A stretch of DNA of 64,000 bases from Candidatus Zixiibacteriota bacterium (GTDB lineage Bacteria; Zixibacteria; MSB-5A5; GN15; FEB-12), in NCBI GenBank assembly GCA_022571985.1, contig JACZWU010000001.1, positions 157,501 to 221,500 on the forward strand. Reading direction: 5' to 3'. The notes under the pieces were generated by a model. The model did no database searches. It saw nothing but the letters and a program-made list of their open reading frames with translations, and was not told the DNA's origin. Within the stretch, counting starts at the first letter, position 1. Every line of letters begins with the position of its first letter. Positions 16,855-26,360 of this stretch are shown here, in pieces. A program made the position numbers and the translations under genes.

Positions 16855-18915
16855 ATGTCTGGAATACGACAACGACAGCAGGAAGATGAAGATAGAAGAG
16901 CGACAGACTCTTTTCTGTTTAAGGCGGGCTCGAAGTTTTTCTTAAGCACAATCGTTATAATCTTATTTTTGACTTTAGTTCAGTGTTCGATAAAAAAGCC
17001 GGAGGCCCCTACCTGGGAGACCAGTCTGGTGATACCGGTTATCAACAGAACCTATGAAATGGCTGAACTGATTCAGAAACTGAATCAGGACGGTATAGAG
17101 ATGGACTCATCGGGTAACATCTCTTATACGATTACTGAGAAACTAGATACAGTAACAATCAGCGCTGATTATTTAAACACACCTACGATATCTTATTCAT
17201 TTAGCAAGACATTGGATACATTCAGTATAGCTACTCCGGATATGGCCCCTGTCTTTGTTACCCTGGCTACTATCACCGGCATTTCCGCTGTCACGACCGA
17301 AGACACATTTACAATTGGCGCCCAGGGCTTCAATATTACTAACGATCTTCCGCTGATAACCAGCTACAGTTCAGCTACAGTCGCTGCCGGTTTGATTAAT
17401 ATATATGTCCACAACAATTTGGGCGCTGATCTTGACACTGTGATTTTCGAATTTTGGGACGTCGGCAGCAATTCTCTCCTGGGCATTGATTCTGTCTTTA
17501 GCGGTATTCCTACCGGAAGTTCTGCATCGATTCCGATTGACTTAGCGGGGAAAATAATTACTAACCGCTTTAGAATTAAGGCTCAGTGCCACACTGTCGG
17601 CGGTTTTGTCGATTCAGCTTCTACCAGAGGAATTTCCACAGAACTCGACTTTGTAGGCTCGTTAGTAGTCTCAGGCGCCACTGCCGAAATTCCATCTTTT
17701 ACTCGAAGCATATCCAGCCAGGTAGATTTGCTGGAATCGGACAGAATAGATACTGCCAATATTGCCGGCGGTACCCTTTCGTTGACGATAACCAACTCTA
17801 CACCACTTGACATCACTATCGATATTACTTTTCCGGACATTCTTTCAGGTAGCAGTCCTCTGGCACTTTCGCCTGCAATACTTCCCCTTACGACAAGTAA
17901 TATTGTTATAGATTTATCAGGTTATAATATTGTTCCGACAGACAATACGGTTCCGCAGCAGTTAAATATAAATGCTACGGCAACGATACAGCCTACGGCT
18001 CCGACAAAAGTTACGGTCACCAAAAACGACAGCTTTTCAATTACGGCTGACATTTCGGGTCTTTCGTTTAACTATGTTGTTGGATTTTTCGACAGCGTCG
18101 AAGTTTCATTCGCCGGACTAACTTCGCAAATAGATGTGCCAACCGGGTTTGATTCGATTCAGTTCTCCGCGGCTGTATTGACTCTGGAGATTGAAAACGG
18201 GATCGATTTGCCGGGCGAATTGAATATTCAGATTGATGGCGATAACGGTAACAGCCTGAACCTTAGCGGTTCAATCTCACCCAGCGGCGCTCTGTCATCA
18301 GCCATAAGCACTATAATTGAGCCTGCGGCCGGAAGCTTCCTTTCCCCTACTCCCTCGCAAATAGTCGTCAGCGGCTCGATTGTCTTTGCCCGGGGAGGCT
18401 ATCAGGGACGCATTGAAGCTAATGACTTTATATCAGCCACTGTCACTTTTGTGGCACCTCTTGAAGTAATCATAGCACCTTCGACTATTGAAACAGACAT
18501 TGAACGGACTGAAATAGATACATCAAGCATAAGTGTTATTACAGAGCATGTTCTGGAAGCACGCTTCATCTATAATATCATAAGTCATCTGCCTCTGGGA
18601 GCACAGATAGATGTCTATTTTGGCGCGGATTCTGCCACTCTATTCGCCAGTCCACAGCTTATGATAAACGCCATCAATCTGCCGGCTGCACCGGTTGATA
18701 TTTCGGGACTGGTAATAGACACAGTTTCATCTGACTATCAGGAAATTTTTCTGGATTCGACTGATATCAAAATACTTGAGAACGATACACTCTTCATTGG
18801 CTCCCGGCTGAACCTGAGCGGTACGGGCGGACAGTCGGTCAAAATCACGGCCAATGATTATATCTCAATTACAGGCAGAGTGGAAGTCCTCTACAAATTC
18901 AACGGTGACTTTTAA
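16855..18915 (+). CDS. Large secreted lipoprotein of beta-sandwich repeats (unknown function)
   Basis: A 686-residue protein. After an unusually long charged N-terminus (about 25 residues) comes a membrane-length segment and lipobox LVQC (C44), so it is probably anchored to the outer membrane. The rest is Ser/Thr/Ile-rich and almost certainly all beta; several units have the pattern TITNSTPLDITIDI / VYFGADSATLFASPQL. There are hardly any cysteines after C44. I do not recognise the family. It is 11 bases from a porin-like gene and likely co-translated with it, followed by a secreted M6 protease: a three-gene envelope operon. Confidence 0.7.
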   Translation: MSGIRQRQQEDEDRRATDSFLFKAGSKFFLSTIVIILFLTLVQCSIKKPEAPTWETSLVIPVINRTYEMAELIQKLNQDGIEMDSSGNISYTITEKLDTVTISADYLNTPTISYSFSKTLDTFSIATPDMAPVFVTLATITGISAVTTEDTFTIGAQGFNITNDLPLITSYSSATVAAGLINIYVHNNLGADLDTVIFEFWDVGSNSLLGIDSVFSGIPTGSSASIPIDLAGKIITNRFRIKAQCHTVGGFVDSASTRGISTELDFVGSLVVSGATAEIPSFTRSISSQVDLLESDRIDTANIAGGTLSLTITNSTPLDITIDITFPDILSGSSPLALSPAILPLTTSNIVIDLSGYNIVPTDNTVPQQLNINATATIQPTAPTKVTVTKNDSFSITADISGLSFNYVVGFFDSVEVSFAGLTSQIDVPTGFDSIQFSAAVLTLEIENGIDLPGELNIQIDGDNGNSLNLSGSISPSGALSSAISTIIEPAAGSFLSPTPSQIVVSGSIVFARGGYQGRIEANDFISATVTFVAPLEVIIAPSTIETDIERTEIDTSSISVITEHVLEARFIYNIISHLPLGAQIDVYFGADSATLFASPQLMINAINLPAAPVDISGLVIDTVSSDYQEIFLDSTDIKILENDTLFIGSRLNLSGTGGQSVKITANDYISITGRVEVLYKFNGDF

Positions 18916-18926
18916 GGCGGGGCATT

Positions 18927-20183
18927 ATGAAAAAGAATTTAAGAAATTTCGCAGCAATAGTTCTGACAGCTTTCTTTGGACTGACCGCAAGCTCACCCAT
19001 TAATGCCGGTGAGCTGACTTCAGCCCGGTCTGTGGCCATGGGCGGAGCTCTGACAGCTTTAGCCGACGGCGTCGATGCCGCCAAATTCAATCCGGCCAAC
19101 CTCGGCCTCAGCGGCTACCAGATTACAGGACTGGAGCTGATTTCTGCCGGTATTAACATATCTAATAATTCTTTCACGCTTAGCGATTACAACAACTATA
19201 CCGGCGCAACGCTGAGTACTGCTGACAAAAACGACATAATGAGCAAAATACCCAAAGAAGGCTTTAATTTAAGAGCCAGTTCCGAAGTTACCGCCATGTC
19301 ACTGTCTTTTGGTAAGTTTGTGTTCAGTACGTCTGCCATTGGTGCCGCCGACATAAATCTTAACAGAGATATACTGGAACTGGTTTTCAACGGCGTTACC
19401 TTTTCTGATTCAATATCTGTTGACGGCTCTTACTCCGACGGCGTGGCTTACGTTCAGGCCGGACTGTCTTATGGTCATCGAATCTATCAGGCAGGTCAAC
19501 GCGAGTTTTCAATAGGTACTACCGTAAAATATATACGCGGTCTGGCTCTCGAAGAGATGGTCGAACTTAGCGGCAGTGCTGTTATTCTTATGACCGGTCT
19601 TGAGGGACAGGGACGCATGGTCGCTCGTACCGCTTCAGGAGGCAAGGGCTACGGCCTTGATATTGGCGTCGCTCTTAAACTAAATCAGCACTATACTCTC
19701 GGTCTGCGTATCGAAAATACTCTGAGCAAAATTTCCTGGAACAAAAACGCCGAAGAACATATTTATGAATTCAACCTTGATACCCTGACTCTTAGCAACT
19801 CAGGCGATCTCATCTATTCGACAGATACTACCATATCTCTTGCTTCATTTAGCACCAGACTGCCGGCAGTTATGAACGTGGGCATTGCCAATACTTCGGG
19901 CAAATTACGCTGGGCGGTTGACTGGCAGCAGGGCTTCCATAGCTCTCCCGGATCTTCCACCAAACCACGGCTCTCATTAGGAATTGAATGGCTCAAACTG
20001 GGCATGATGCCTCTGCGATTCGGCATGTCCTCAGGCGGCAATAAAGGCAGCAGTTTCTCATTCGGCTCAGGGATTGACCTGTCACCGGTTTATCTCGATT
20101 TCGCTGCTGTAACAGGCACTGGATTCTCGATGTACTCCGCCAAAGGACTGAAACTGGCACTTTCAACAGGAATCAGATTCTAA
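18927..20183 (+). CDS. Outer-membrane beta-barrel protein, PorV/FadL-like (DUF5723 type)
   Basis: A 418-residue protein with a clean signal peptide (MKKNLRNFAAIVLTAFFGLT..., cleavage near NAG-ELT). It opens with RSVAMGGALTALADGVDAAKFNPANLG, the hallmark of PorV/UPF0164 and FadL-like barrels. The remainder is alternating strands, ending in a terminal strand LSTGIRF with C-terminal aromatic, as expected for BAM substrates. PorV-type proteins serve as shuttles of type IX secretion; here that is suggested by the neighbour with a por-type C-terminal domain. GGCGGGG precedes the ATG. Confidence 0.8.
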   Translation: MKKNLRNFAAIVLTAFFGLTASSPINAGELTSARSVAMGGALTALADGVDAAKFNPANLGLSGYQITGLELISAGINISNNSFTLSDYNNYTGATLSTADKNDIMSKIPKEGFNLRASSEVTAMSLSFGKFVFSTSAIGAADINLNRDILELVFNGVTFSDSISVDGSYSDGVAYVQAGLSYGHRIYQAGQREFSIGTTVKYIRGLALEEMVELSGSAVILMTGLEGQGRMVARTASGGKGYGLDIGVALKLNQHYTLGLRIENTLSKISWNKNAEEHIYEFNLDTLTLSNSGDLIYSTDTTISLASFSTRLPAVMNVGIANTSGKLRWAVDWQQGFHSSPGSSTKPRLSLGIEWLKLGMMPLRFGMSSGGNKGSSFSFGSGIDLSPVYLDFAAVTGTGFSMYSAKGLKLALSTGIRF

Positions 20184-20196
20184 AAGAGGTGTAAAA

Positions 20197-21924
20197 ATGA
20201 CTTTCTTTGGTAAATTAATAAGATTATTGGCTTTAATTGTTTTCATCTTTGGAATATACGCAGCACCTGCGAATTCTGTGCCTCCTCATCCACAGTTACT
20301 GGAAAGAGAAGCAGCGGCCAAGTCTGTGCAGTCTTACTTTATGGAGCATCTTGATGAGCTGCATGCCAGAGGAATCTGTTCGGCAGATGAATTCTTAAGC
20401 AAAAAAGACTTCATAAATGCTTCAAAACTTTCGCCCGGAGCAATTACAACTTTCAGAGTTTTAGCGATACTCGTACAATTTACGGATTCGGGTCAAGCCA
20501 GTTCGGTATCTGCCACATTCTTTGATTCGCTGGTTTTCGGCAGTACTGCTAATACAGTAAGAGATTATTTCGATGAAATTTCTTACAGTCAGTTTGATCT
20601 GGTAACTGTAAATTTGCCATCTTCGCTTGGCTGGCAGACTGCGCCTCAGACATATGCCTATTATGTAAACGGACAAAACGGAACCGGTGCCTATCCTCAA
20701 AATACACAGAAGCTGGTTGAAGACCTGGTTGACGCCATCGACCCCGTGGTAGATTTCTCTCTATATGATAATGACTTAGACGGCTATGTTGACGTTGTGC
20801 TGGTTATTCATAGCGGAACTGGCGCCGAATTTTCCAGCAGCAATGACGATATCTGGTCGCATAAGTGGAACATTACTGCCAGGGCCAAAGATGGAGTCTG
20901 GATTTCAAGTTATACTATCCAGCCTGAGTTCTGGATTTCTCCCGGCGACATGACTATTGGCGTTTATGCCCACGAACTGTCACATGTGCTTGGTTTGCCT
21001 GACCTGTACGATACTGACTACAGCTCTAACGGAATCGGTAACTGGGCTCTGATGTCATTAGGCAGCTGGAACGGTCCGTCTCCCGGTGGCGGCTCACCGG
21101 CTCATCCCTGTGCCTGGTCAAGAATTCAGCTGGGCTTTGCAACAGCCACCAATGTTACCTCTAATACCAACGGCGTAGCTATCAACAACGTCAATGAAAA
21201 CGGAACCATTTACAGAATGTGGACATCGGGAAATATCGGTAATGAATATTTTCTGGTAGAAAACAGACAAAAAATCGGCTATGACTCATACATTCAAAAA
21301 TCGGGATTAATGATCTGGCATATTGATGACAGCAAAGCCGGTAATACTCAGGAATGGTATCCGGGTCAGACCAATGCAAATCACTTCAAAGTTGCGCTGG
21401 AGCAGGCCGACGGCCTCTTCGAAATGGATAAAAATATTGACAATGGCGACGGCTGGGATGTTTTCCCCGGAAATGGCAGCGTAACCTCTTTTAATGCCGT
21501 ATCCTCACCAAATTCTGATTCTTATACGGACGGTACTTCGTTTATAGCGCTTGAAAACATTCAAGCGGTTGGAAATATTATCAATGCGGATTTGATAGTT
21601 GGCTTTGCGGCTGGTATAGATGATGACCAAAACGGCAACTTGCCAGGCTCAATAGCGCTTGAACAAAACTATCCAAATCCTTTTAATCCGAGCACCACTA
21701 TCGACTTTGAGCTCTCATACAGCTCCGATGTAAAACTTGAAATCTATAACGTCATTGGTGAACTCACCGGCAGCTTGATAGACGGACCGCTTAGTGCCGG
21801 CAACTATTCAGTAGAATGGAACGGCACAAATAACAGCGGCAACAATGTTGCCAGCGGAATTTATTTCTATCGTTTAACTTCAAACGGTGAAACAAAATCA
21901 ATGAAAATGATGCTGCTCAAATAG
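20197..21924 (+). CDS. Secreted M6-family metalloprotease with C-terminal por-type sorting domain
   Basis: A 575-residue protein: signal peptide (about 1-28), propeptide, M6 catalytic domain with the zinc motif HELSHVLGLPD (H259, E260, H263, distal D269), and calcium-type DxDxDG sites (YDNDLDGYVDVV). The C-terminal 90 residues are NYPNPFNPSTTIDFELSYSS ... SGIYFYRLTS ... MKMMLLK, the type A sorting / FlgD-like Ig domain that directs proteins through type IX or a related outer-membrane export. It follows the PorV-like gene by 13 bases with AGAGGTG as ribosome site. It should digest extracellular protein. Confidence 0.92.
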   Translation: MTFFGKLIRLLALIVFIFGIYAAPANSVPPHPQLLEREAAAKSVQSYFMEHLDELHARGICSADEFLSKKDFINASKLSPGAITTFRVLAILVQFTDSGQASSVSATFFDSLVFGSTANTVRDYFDEISYSQFDLVTVNLPSSLGWQTAPQTYAYYVNGQNGTGAYPQNTQKLVEDLVDAIDPVVDFSLYDNDLDGYVDVVLVIHSGTGAEFSSSNDDIWSHKWNITARAKDGVWISSYTIQPEFWISPGDMTIGVYAHELSHVLGLPDLYDTDYSSNGIGNWALMSLGSWNGPSPGGGSPAHPCAWSRIQLGFATATNVTSNTNGVAINNVNENGTIYRMWTSGNIGNEYFLVENRQKIGYDSYIQKSGLMIWHIDDSKAGNTQEWYPGQTNANHFKVALEQADGLFEMDKNIDNGDGWDVFPGNGSVTSFNAVSSPNSDSYTDGTSFIALENIQAVGNIINADLIVGFAAGIDDDQNGNLPGSIALEQNYPNPFNPSTTIDFELSYSSDVKLEIYNVIGELTGSLIDGPLSAGNYSVEWNGTNNSGNNVASGIYFYRLTSNGETKSMKMMLLK

Positions 21925-21979
21925 CAGCTTCAATTACGATTAAAATCAAAACGCTTAGAATCTAAGCACAGCTCCAAAG

Positions 21980-22198
21980 TCAGGGCTGGTCGGGATAGCG
22001 GGACTTGTCGTTAGCAATCCCTCGCTTAAACGTAGACTTTCTTTGATCCTTTTTGTAATGGGTATGGCAGGTCTTGCACCTTTTCGGATCTTCGGAGTAA
22101 CCTCGTTCTGCGAAATATTCCTGAGCCGCAACAGTAAAAACAAATTCCTGATTGCATTCCGTGCAGATTAGTATCCGCGGTTCAAATCCACTTTCCAT
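21980..22198 (-). CDS. Small zinc-ribbon protein
   Basis: A 72-residue protein with two CxxC knuckles (C12/C15 in CTECNQEF, C41/C44 in CKTCH), spaced as in the probable zinc-ribbon family zf-trcl. The GYSEDPKRCKTC segment is diagnostic. A GGAGGGGG ribosome site lies just before the ATG. It probably binds one zinc; no role is assigned to the family. It stands alone between convergent neighbours. Confidence 0.82.
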   Translation of the reverse strand: MESGFEPRILICTECNQEFVFTVAAQEYFAERGYSEDPKRCKTCHTHYKKDQRKSTFKRGIANDKSRYPDQP

Positions 22199-22329
22199 TT
22201 TTCCCCCTCCAATGCAGCGTCATCCGCTTCCATGCCATCAGACGCCAGCGCTGGATTGTAATGGTTAACTTGAGTTATCTGATAAGGACAACCCGGTTTT
22301 TAGTCAACTAAAAAAAACTTCTCTTTACT

Positions 22330-24375
22330 TCAGTATGGATTGCACGTTGGCAGCGAACCACCGCGAAAAATATAGTCGACGATTTTAGTCAAGTCAAGGA
22401 TATTCGTGGAAGTGTCGCAGTTGAAATCACCGGCTTCTTTTATGGGCATCGGCTCTCCCCCGCCTCTGAAAACGAAATCGACAAGGTAGGTTAAATCTAG
22501 TATTGATATTGAGCCGTCAAAATTCGCATCGCCTTTGTAAAGCACAGTAGTTACTTCAAGTGTTTCTTCATTCGATACTGTTGTGTCGCTAATTGACAGA
22601 GCTTTAAAATGCAACTGAGAAGAATTCGCAAGAGGCGTGCCTTGAGGCGGGTGAACATTCACCGAAAAGATGGTGTCTGAGTTCAGACCTATTGCTCGAA
22701 CAATCGAATCAGCAGCTATCCAGCCGGAATCGTCCCAATAGGAAATCTGGTACAGGTCGTCGAAGGCTGTCGGATTGAAAACCTGAAACAGGTAAGGTTT
22801 ATTATCGCCGGAATAAATTACAGTATCAGGATTAACTATTGATGTTGCGACGGCTCGCCGAATTGAAACATCAGCCGAATATTTGAATGTCGTCGCCGGT
22901 GAAAACTCCGAAATGTTTATGCCTATCAGAGCTACCGAATGATAATTTTCAAATTCGTAAACGATAGTGCTGGCTGTTTGCGAGACGGCATCAACTTCAA
23001 GCTTTTCAATAACATGATCGTTTACAGAAATCGACTTAACAATATAGGCGGCCCAGTCCCGAGAGTTGCTGCCGTCAAATTCTATTGTCAGCCTGCCGAC
23101 ATTTCCGTTTGGGAAGAACTGAACGTAGCCAGAGCCGTATCCTTCAGGATTGTTCACCACCTTCTGGATGGGAACGGGGTAAAACGAATGTGTGTTACCA
23201 ATGTCGATCAAGGGATATTCTCCCCCTTCCTGATGGTGCAGATTGTCATTACGAAATGCGGTAATGTAGTTCCAGGTGACGAAGTCGGCAAAGGCGGAAT
23301 CCTGAGTCCAGCCATAGCGACTCAAAAGCGTATCTGAGAGAGTGTTAAAAATACCCTCAAATCTGGCTCCCTCCCAGATTGCCGTCATTAGCGAAGTGTC
23401 AAATTTTTGGGCCAGGTACAATCCCCAGATAAAACATGAATAGAAATGGCTGGAGTTTTCCATCAAAGATATTTCCGGAGCCGTCATAAAACTCGGTAAA
23501 TAATTATAATTGTCGTCGGTTAAATCAAAAACGATATCTTCCATATAGGTTGCATCGAATTCCATAAACCAGGTGGGCTCGCTGATATCGTAAGCAAATT
23601 GGACCGCATGATGATACTCGTGCGCGGCGGTCGCTTTAGCCGCTCCCGGGACCTGACCTTCGGGATCATTATTCGGCGGAAAACCAATAAAATCATTGTT
23701 CATAACTATATAGCTGTAACGATCGTTCCATGATTCGCCGCCATCCCCTTCGGGAACTGCGTAACCATAAAATCCACTATTTTCAAAATATATGTCGTAC
23801 CTGCTGTCACCTCCCAGGGAACCGTCTGAGGGAGCTGCCAGATATCCCAGCAGAAAGTGCTTTATATAAGAAGAATCACAATAGGCGGCACATCTTTCTA
23901 CATAATCGGGTATGCCGTCGGTATCAAGGTCCTCGGCTGATACTGCATTCGTTCCGCTGGTATCATAATGTAATTTGAAAAATCCAGAGGGAGAATCATA
24001 GCTGAAAGAGGCTGTCGGCCTGGCCAAAGCATCACTCAGCGCCTGCTGAGTTGACGCTAGCAGTTCATTCCAAATTATTTTAATTTCAACCAGTTTCATA
24101 GTTGCTCCCCGAAGTTCACCGGGAAATAACTGCCGGTCTATCTTATATTTTGCAGGGAGATTATGGGGAGAGCGGATAGCCATAACTTCAAGCAGAACTT
24201 TATCGTCCAATGAAATCAGACCAATGCTGTAATCAGCAAAAATTTCTGCTAAGGCAGCAGCCGATTGACCACGGCTGGCAGCTGAAATAGAATTTATCCC
24301 AAAGGCTAAAACCGCCGCCAGAACCAAAGCCAGAAAGCAAATCTTTTGTATAAACTGTTTTACTGCCAATTTCAT
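22330..24375 (-). CDS. MXAN_6640-family putative metalloprotease with dockerin type I tail
   Basis: A 681-residue secreted protein: signal peptide (1-33), propeptide, a zincin motif HEYHH (H252, E253, H256) after AAKATA and before a lone acidic helix (WFMEFDATYMEDIVFD), then a beta-rich region (430-605). The last 70 residues are two dockerin type I repeats, DANFDGSISILDLTYLVDFV and the DFNCDTSTNILDLTKIVDYI repeat, each followed by FRGG. Dockerins bind cohesins or act as calcium-folded caps; no cohesin is seen in this window. Convergent to the M6 gene, so two secreted proteases lie side by side. Confidence 0.87.
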   Translation of the reverse strand: MKLAVKQFIQKICFLALVLAAVLAFGINSISAASRGQSAAALAEIFADYSIGLISLDDKVLLEVMAIRSPHNLPAKYKIDRQLFPGELRGATMKLVEIKIIWNELLASTQQALSDALARPTASFSYDSPSGFFKLHYDTSGTNAVSAEDLDTDGIPDYVERCAAYCDSSYIKHFLLGYLAAPSDGSLGGDSRYDIYFENSGFYGYAVPEGDGGESWNDRYSYIVMNNDFIGFPPNNDPEGQVPGAAKATAAHEYHHAVQFAYDISEPTWFMEFDATYMEDIVFDLTDDNYNYLPSFMTAPEISLMENSSHFYSCFIWGLYLAQKFDTSLMTAIWEGARFEGIFNTLSDTLLSRYGWTQDSAFADFVTWNYITAFRNDNLHHQEGGEYPLIDIGNTHSFYPVPIQKVVNNPEGYGSGYVQFFPNGNVGRLTIEFDGSNSRDWAAYIVKSISVNDHVIEKLEVDAVSQTASTIVYEFENYHSVALIGINISEFSPATTFKYSADVSIRRAVATSIVNPDTVIYSGDNKPYLFQVFNPTAFDDLYQISYWDDSGWIAADSIVRAIGLNSDTIFSVNVHPPQGTPLANSSQLHFKALSISDTTVSNEETLEVTTVLYKGDANFDGSISILDLTYLVDFVFRGGGEPMPIKEAGDFNCDTSTNILDLTKIVDYIFRGGSLPTCNPY

Positions 24376-24535
24376 AAGTTAAATTTTCAACTCTTTACTT
24401 CTACTATAGTTGTAACACTCACAGCTATTAATCGGCGGTAAGGGACATGTAATTTGGCATCAGAACAGATCAAAAGAATTAAACCAGCCGCATCTATTCT
24501 AAACACATACGTAACAACATACAATCTATTGAATT

Positions 24536-26254
24536 TCAACGACTTGTCAAGAATAAACTGTGATTGCTGAGGCTGAAAAACTGTCCGGTTCCGATAGAAA
24601 TTTCCAGCTTGTTTGCTTCAGAATAAGCTAAATCCGCCCTAAAAAAACGGCTTCTTGAAGATCTATCAAGTGCAAAGCGCAGGCCAACTCCTCCGCTGAA
24701 GTAAAAGTCCTTTGTGGTCAATAGCTCGTTGGGTTTCCAGGTCCTGCCTGCATCCACAAATACGGCAAAGCCCAAAATGGTGGTAAAAATTCTGATTTCA
24801 GGGTGAAGTCTCCCTTCCAGGTTAAAAATGGCCAACCTGTCCCCTGTTTTGAATTCAGAGGGATAGCCCCTCAAACCTGACCTTCCCCCCAAAATTAAAT
24901 TTTCTGTTCTTTCAGGTCTCCAGTCATTGATGTAATCTGCATTTAATGCGATAGTTAAGAATTCGGGTCCGCGGTGGTAGTAATTTACTCCAATTATATT
25001 AAGCCGCTGAAGATCTCTGCTTCCTTTGAATTTATTAATTCTGGTATAAGAAAAGTAGAATAGTTCGCTGGCTATATTAAATCCGAAAGAATAATTGAAC
25101 AGTGCCTGGTCATATAAGTGGTCATTAAAACGAGGATTAAAGGCCCTGCCGTAACCTATAGCAGCAGTATGCCCCAGAGTAAAATCTTCGGTATAGCCAA
25201 ATCCATCGATTTTCCTGAAGGTTTTAAAATCCAGCAATGATCCTCTCAGGCTTAAGTCTACCTGATGATAAAGGGAATCCTGTGGAAACGATTCGTTAAC
25301 AAAATCGATGTCATCAGCCAAGCCGCTGAAGTATTCTTTCTCGTCTGTTCTTTCGAAAGTGTAAGTGTAATTGAGTCCTGTATTTATCTTCTTTTTTCTG
25401 GGACCATATCGGTAATTGATGAAACCTCGCAGAAAATCATCAGCTGTATTCGATCTTCCAATCATGAGATTATCTTTAAATACTTCATTTCTGTTTTGAC
25501 CTTTGGCGGCGACTATACCAAAAGAAAATGCCTGCTCCAAATTATAAAAAGGATGGCTCAGCGAGACTGCCTGGTTCGACGAAAACGGATTATTGCTGTA
25601 ATTTACGGTTATTCTGAAAGGTTGACCTGCGAATCGTATATCCTTAAATGACGACTCAATATAGTTGTCGTCTTTTTCCTTAATTACATAATCAAAGGAA
25701 AACGACTGGTTCAACCCCAGAAAATTCTTCTCCAAAAAGCCTATTTCGTAAGAATATTCGTTGCCTTCCCGGCTGATACCAAGTCCCCCTGAAAAACTCC
25801 ATTCATCAATTGTTACCAGGCGCATCAGCAGGTTTCCTGATACCAGCTCTTCTATCTCGATCCAGGCATCATAGATTACATAACGATTTCTGAGGTTGCG
25901 TGTAATTTCTTCAGCCAGTTCTGATTCAAAGGCGTCCCCTTTTTTCAATAGTAATTCTCTGGCAATCACAAAAGTTCTGGTCCGGATGTGCAGCTTATTG
26001 GCGGTCCTGAATATAAAATTGTTATATGGCTCAATCTGAGTGTCAAAAATTTCCCGGTTATCAATATCAACGCTATCTATTATGCGGCCATTATATTTCT
26101 CAAGTTTGGTAATCCTTAGCTGATAGATCTCTGTCCCAGATTGTGCCAAATTTGCCGATTCTGCTCTAATCTCCGGAGCCGGCATCAAAAACACAGCAAA
26201 TACTGCTATTCTTATTGAGTATGAAATGCATTGCATCTTCTGATATAAAACCAT
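24536..26254 (-). CDS. BamA/TamA-family (Omp85-like) outer-membrane protein
   Basis: A 572-residue protein with a signal peptide (about 1-30). It has one or two POTRA-like modules at about 45-165 (IDSVDIDNREIFD ... GDAFESELAEEITRNLRNRY) and a 16-strand-type barrel to the end. LGGRSGLRGYP at about 465-475 is the family's [V/L]RG[F/Y] loop motif. It is shorter than BamA, which has five POTRA domains, so it is more likely a TamA-like or specialised insertion/secretion factor. The start at 26254 is uncertain, as another ATG six codons on also fits a signal peptide. It is divergent from the pilus operon. Confidence 0.82.
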   Translation of the reverse strand: MVLYQKMQCISYSIRIAVFAVFLMPAPEIRAESANLAQSGTEIYQLRITKLEKYNGRIIDSVDIDNREIFDTQIEPYNNFIFRTANKLHIRTRTFVIARELLLKKGDAFESELAEEITRNLRNRYVIYDAWIEIEELVSGNLLMRLVTIDEWSFSGGLGISREGNEYSYEIGFLEKNFLGLNQSFSFDYVIKEKDDNYIESSFKDIRFAGQPFRITVNYSNNPFSSNQAVSLSHPFYNLEQAFSFGIVAAKGQNRNEVFKDNLMIGRSNTADDFLRGFINYRYGPRKKKINTGLNYTYTFERTDEKEYFSGLADDIDFVNESFPQDSLYHQVDLSLRGSLLDFKTFRKIDGFGYTEDFTLGHTAAIGYGRAFNPRFNDHLYDQALFNYSFGFNIASELFYFSYTRINKFKGSRDLQRLNIIGVNYYHRGPEFLTIALNADYINDWRPERTENLILGGRSGLRGYPSEFKTGDRLAIFNLEGRLHPEIRIFTTILGFAVFVDAGRTWKPNELLTTKDFYFSGGVGLRFALDRSSRSRFFRADLAYSEANKLEISIGTGQFFSLSNHSLFLTSR

Positions 26255-26299
26255 TCTGCAACTTGGAAAAAGTCGGCAGAGCGTACCTAAAAAATTAAC

Positions 26300-26326
26300 G
26301 TTTATTATTTACGGTCGATAATAAAC
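26300..26326. promoter_or_regulatory. Inverted repeat in the divergent region before the pilus operon
   Basis: GTTTATTAT and ATAATAAAC form a perfect 9-bp inverted repeat around a 9-base centre (ttacggtcg), 35 bases before the pilB ATG and 46 bases before the BamA-like gene's start. The position fits an operator controlling one or both genes. It is AT-rich, so it may also only be part of overlapping promoters. Confidence 0.4.
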
Positions 26327-26360
26327 AAGACATAGGATATTTCAACAATAAAGAGAGGCT

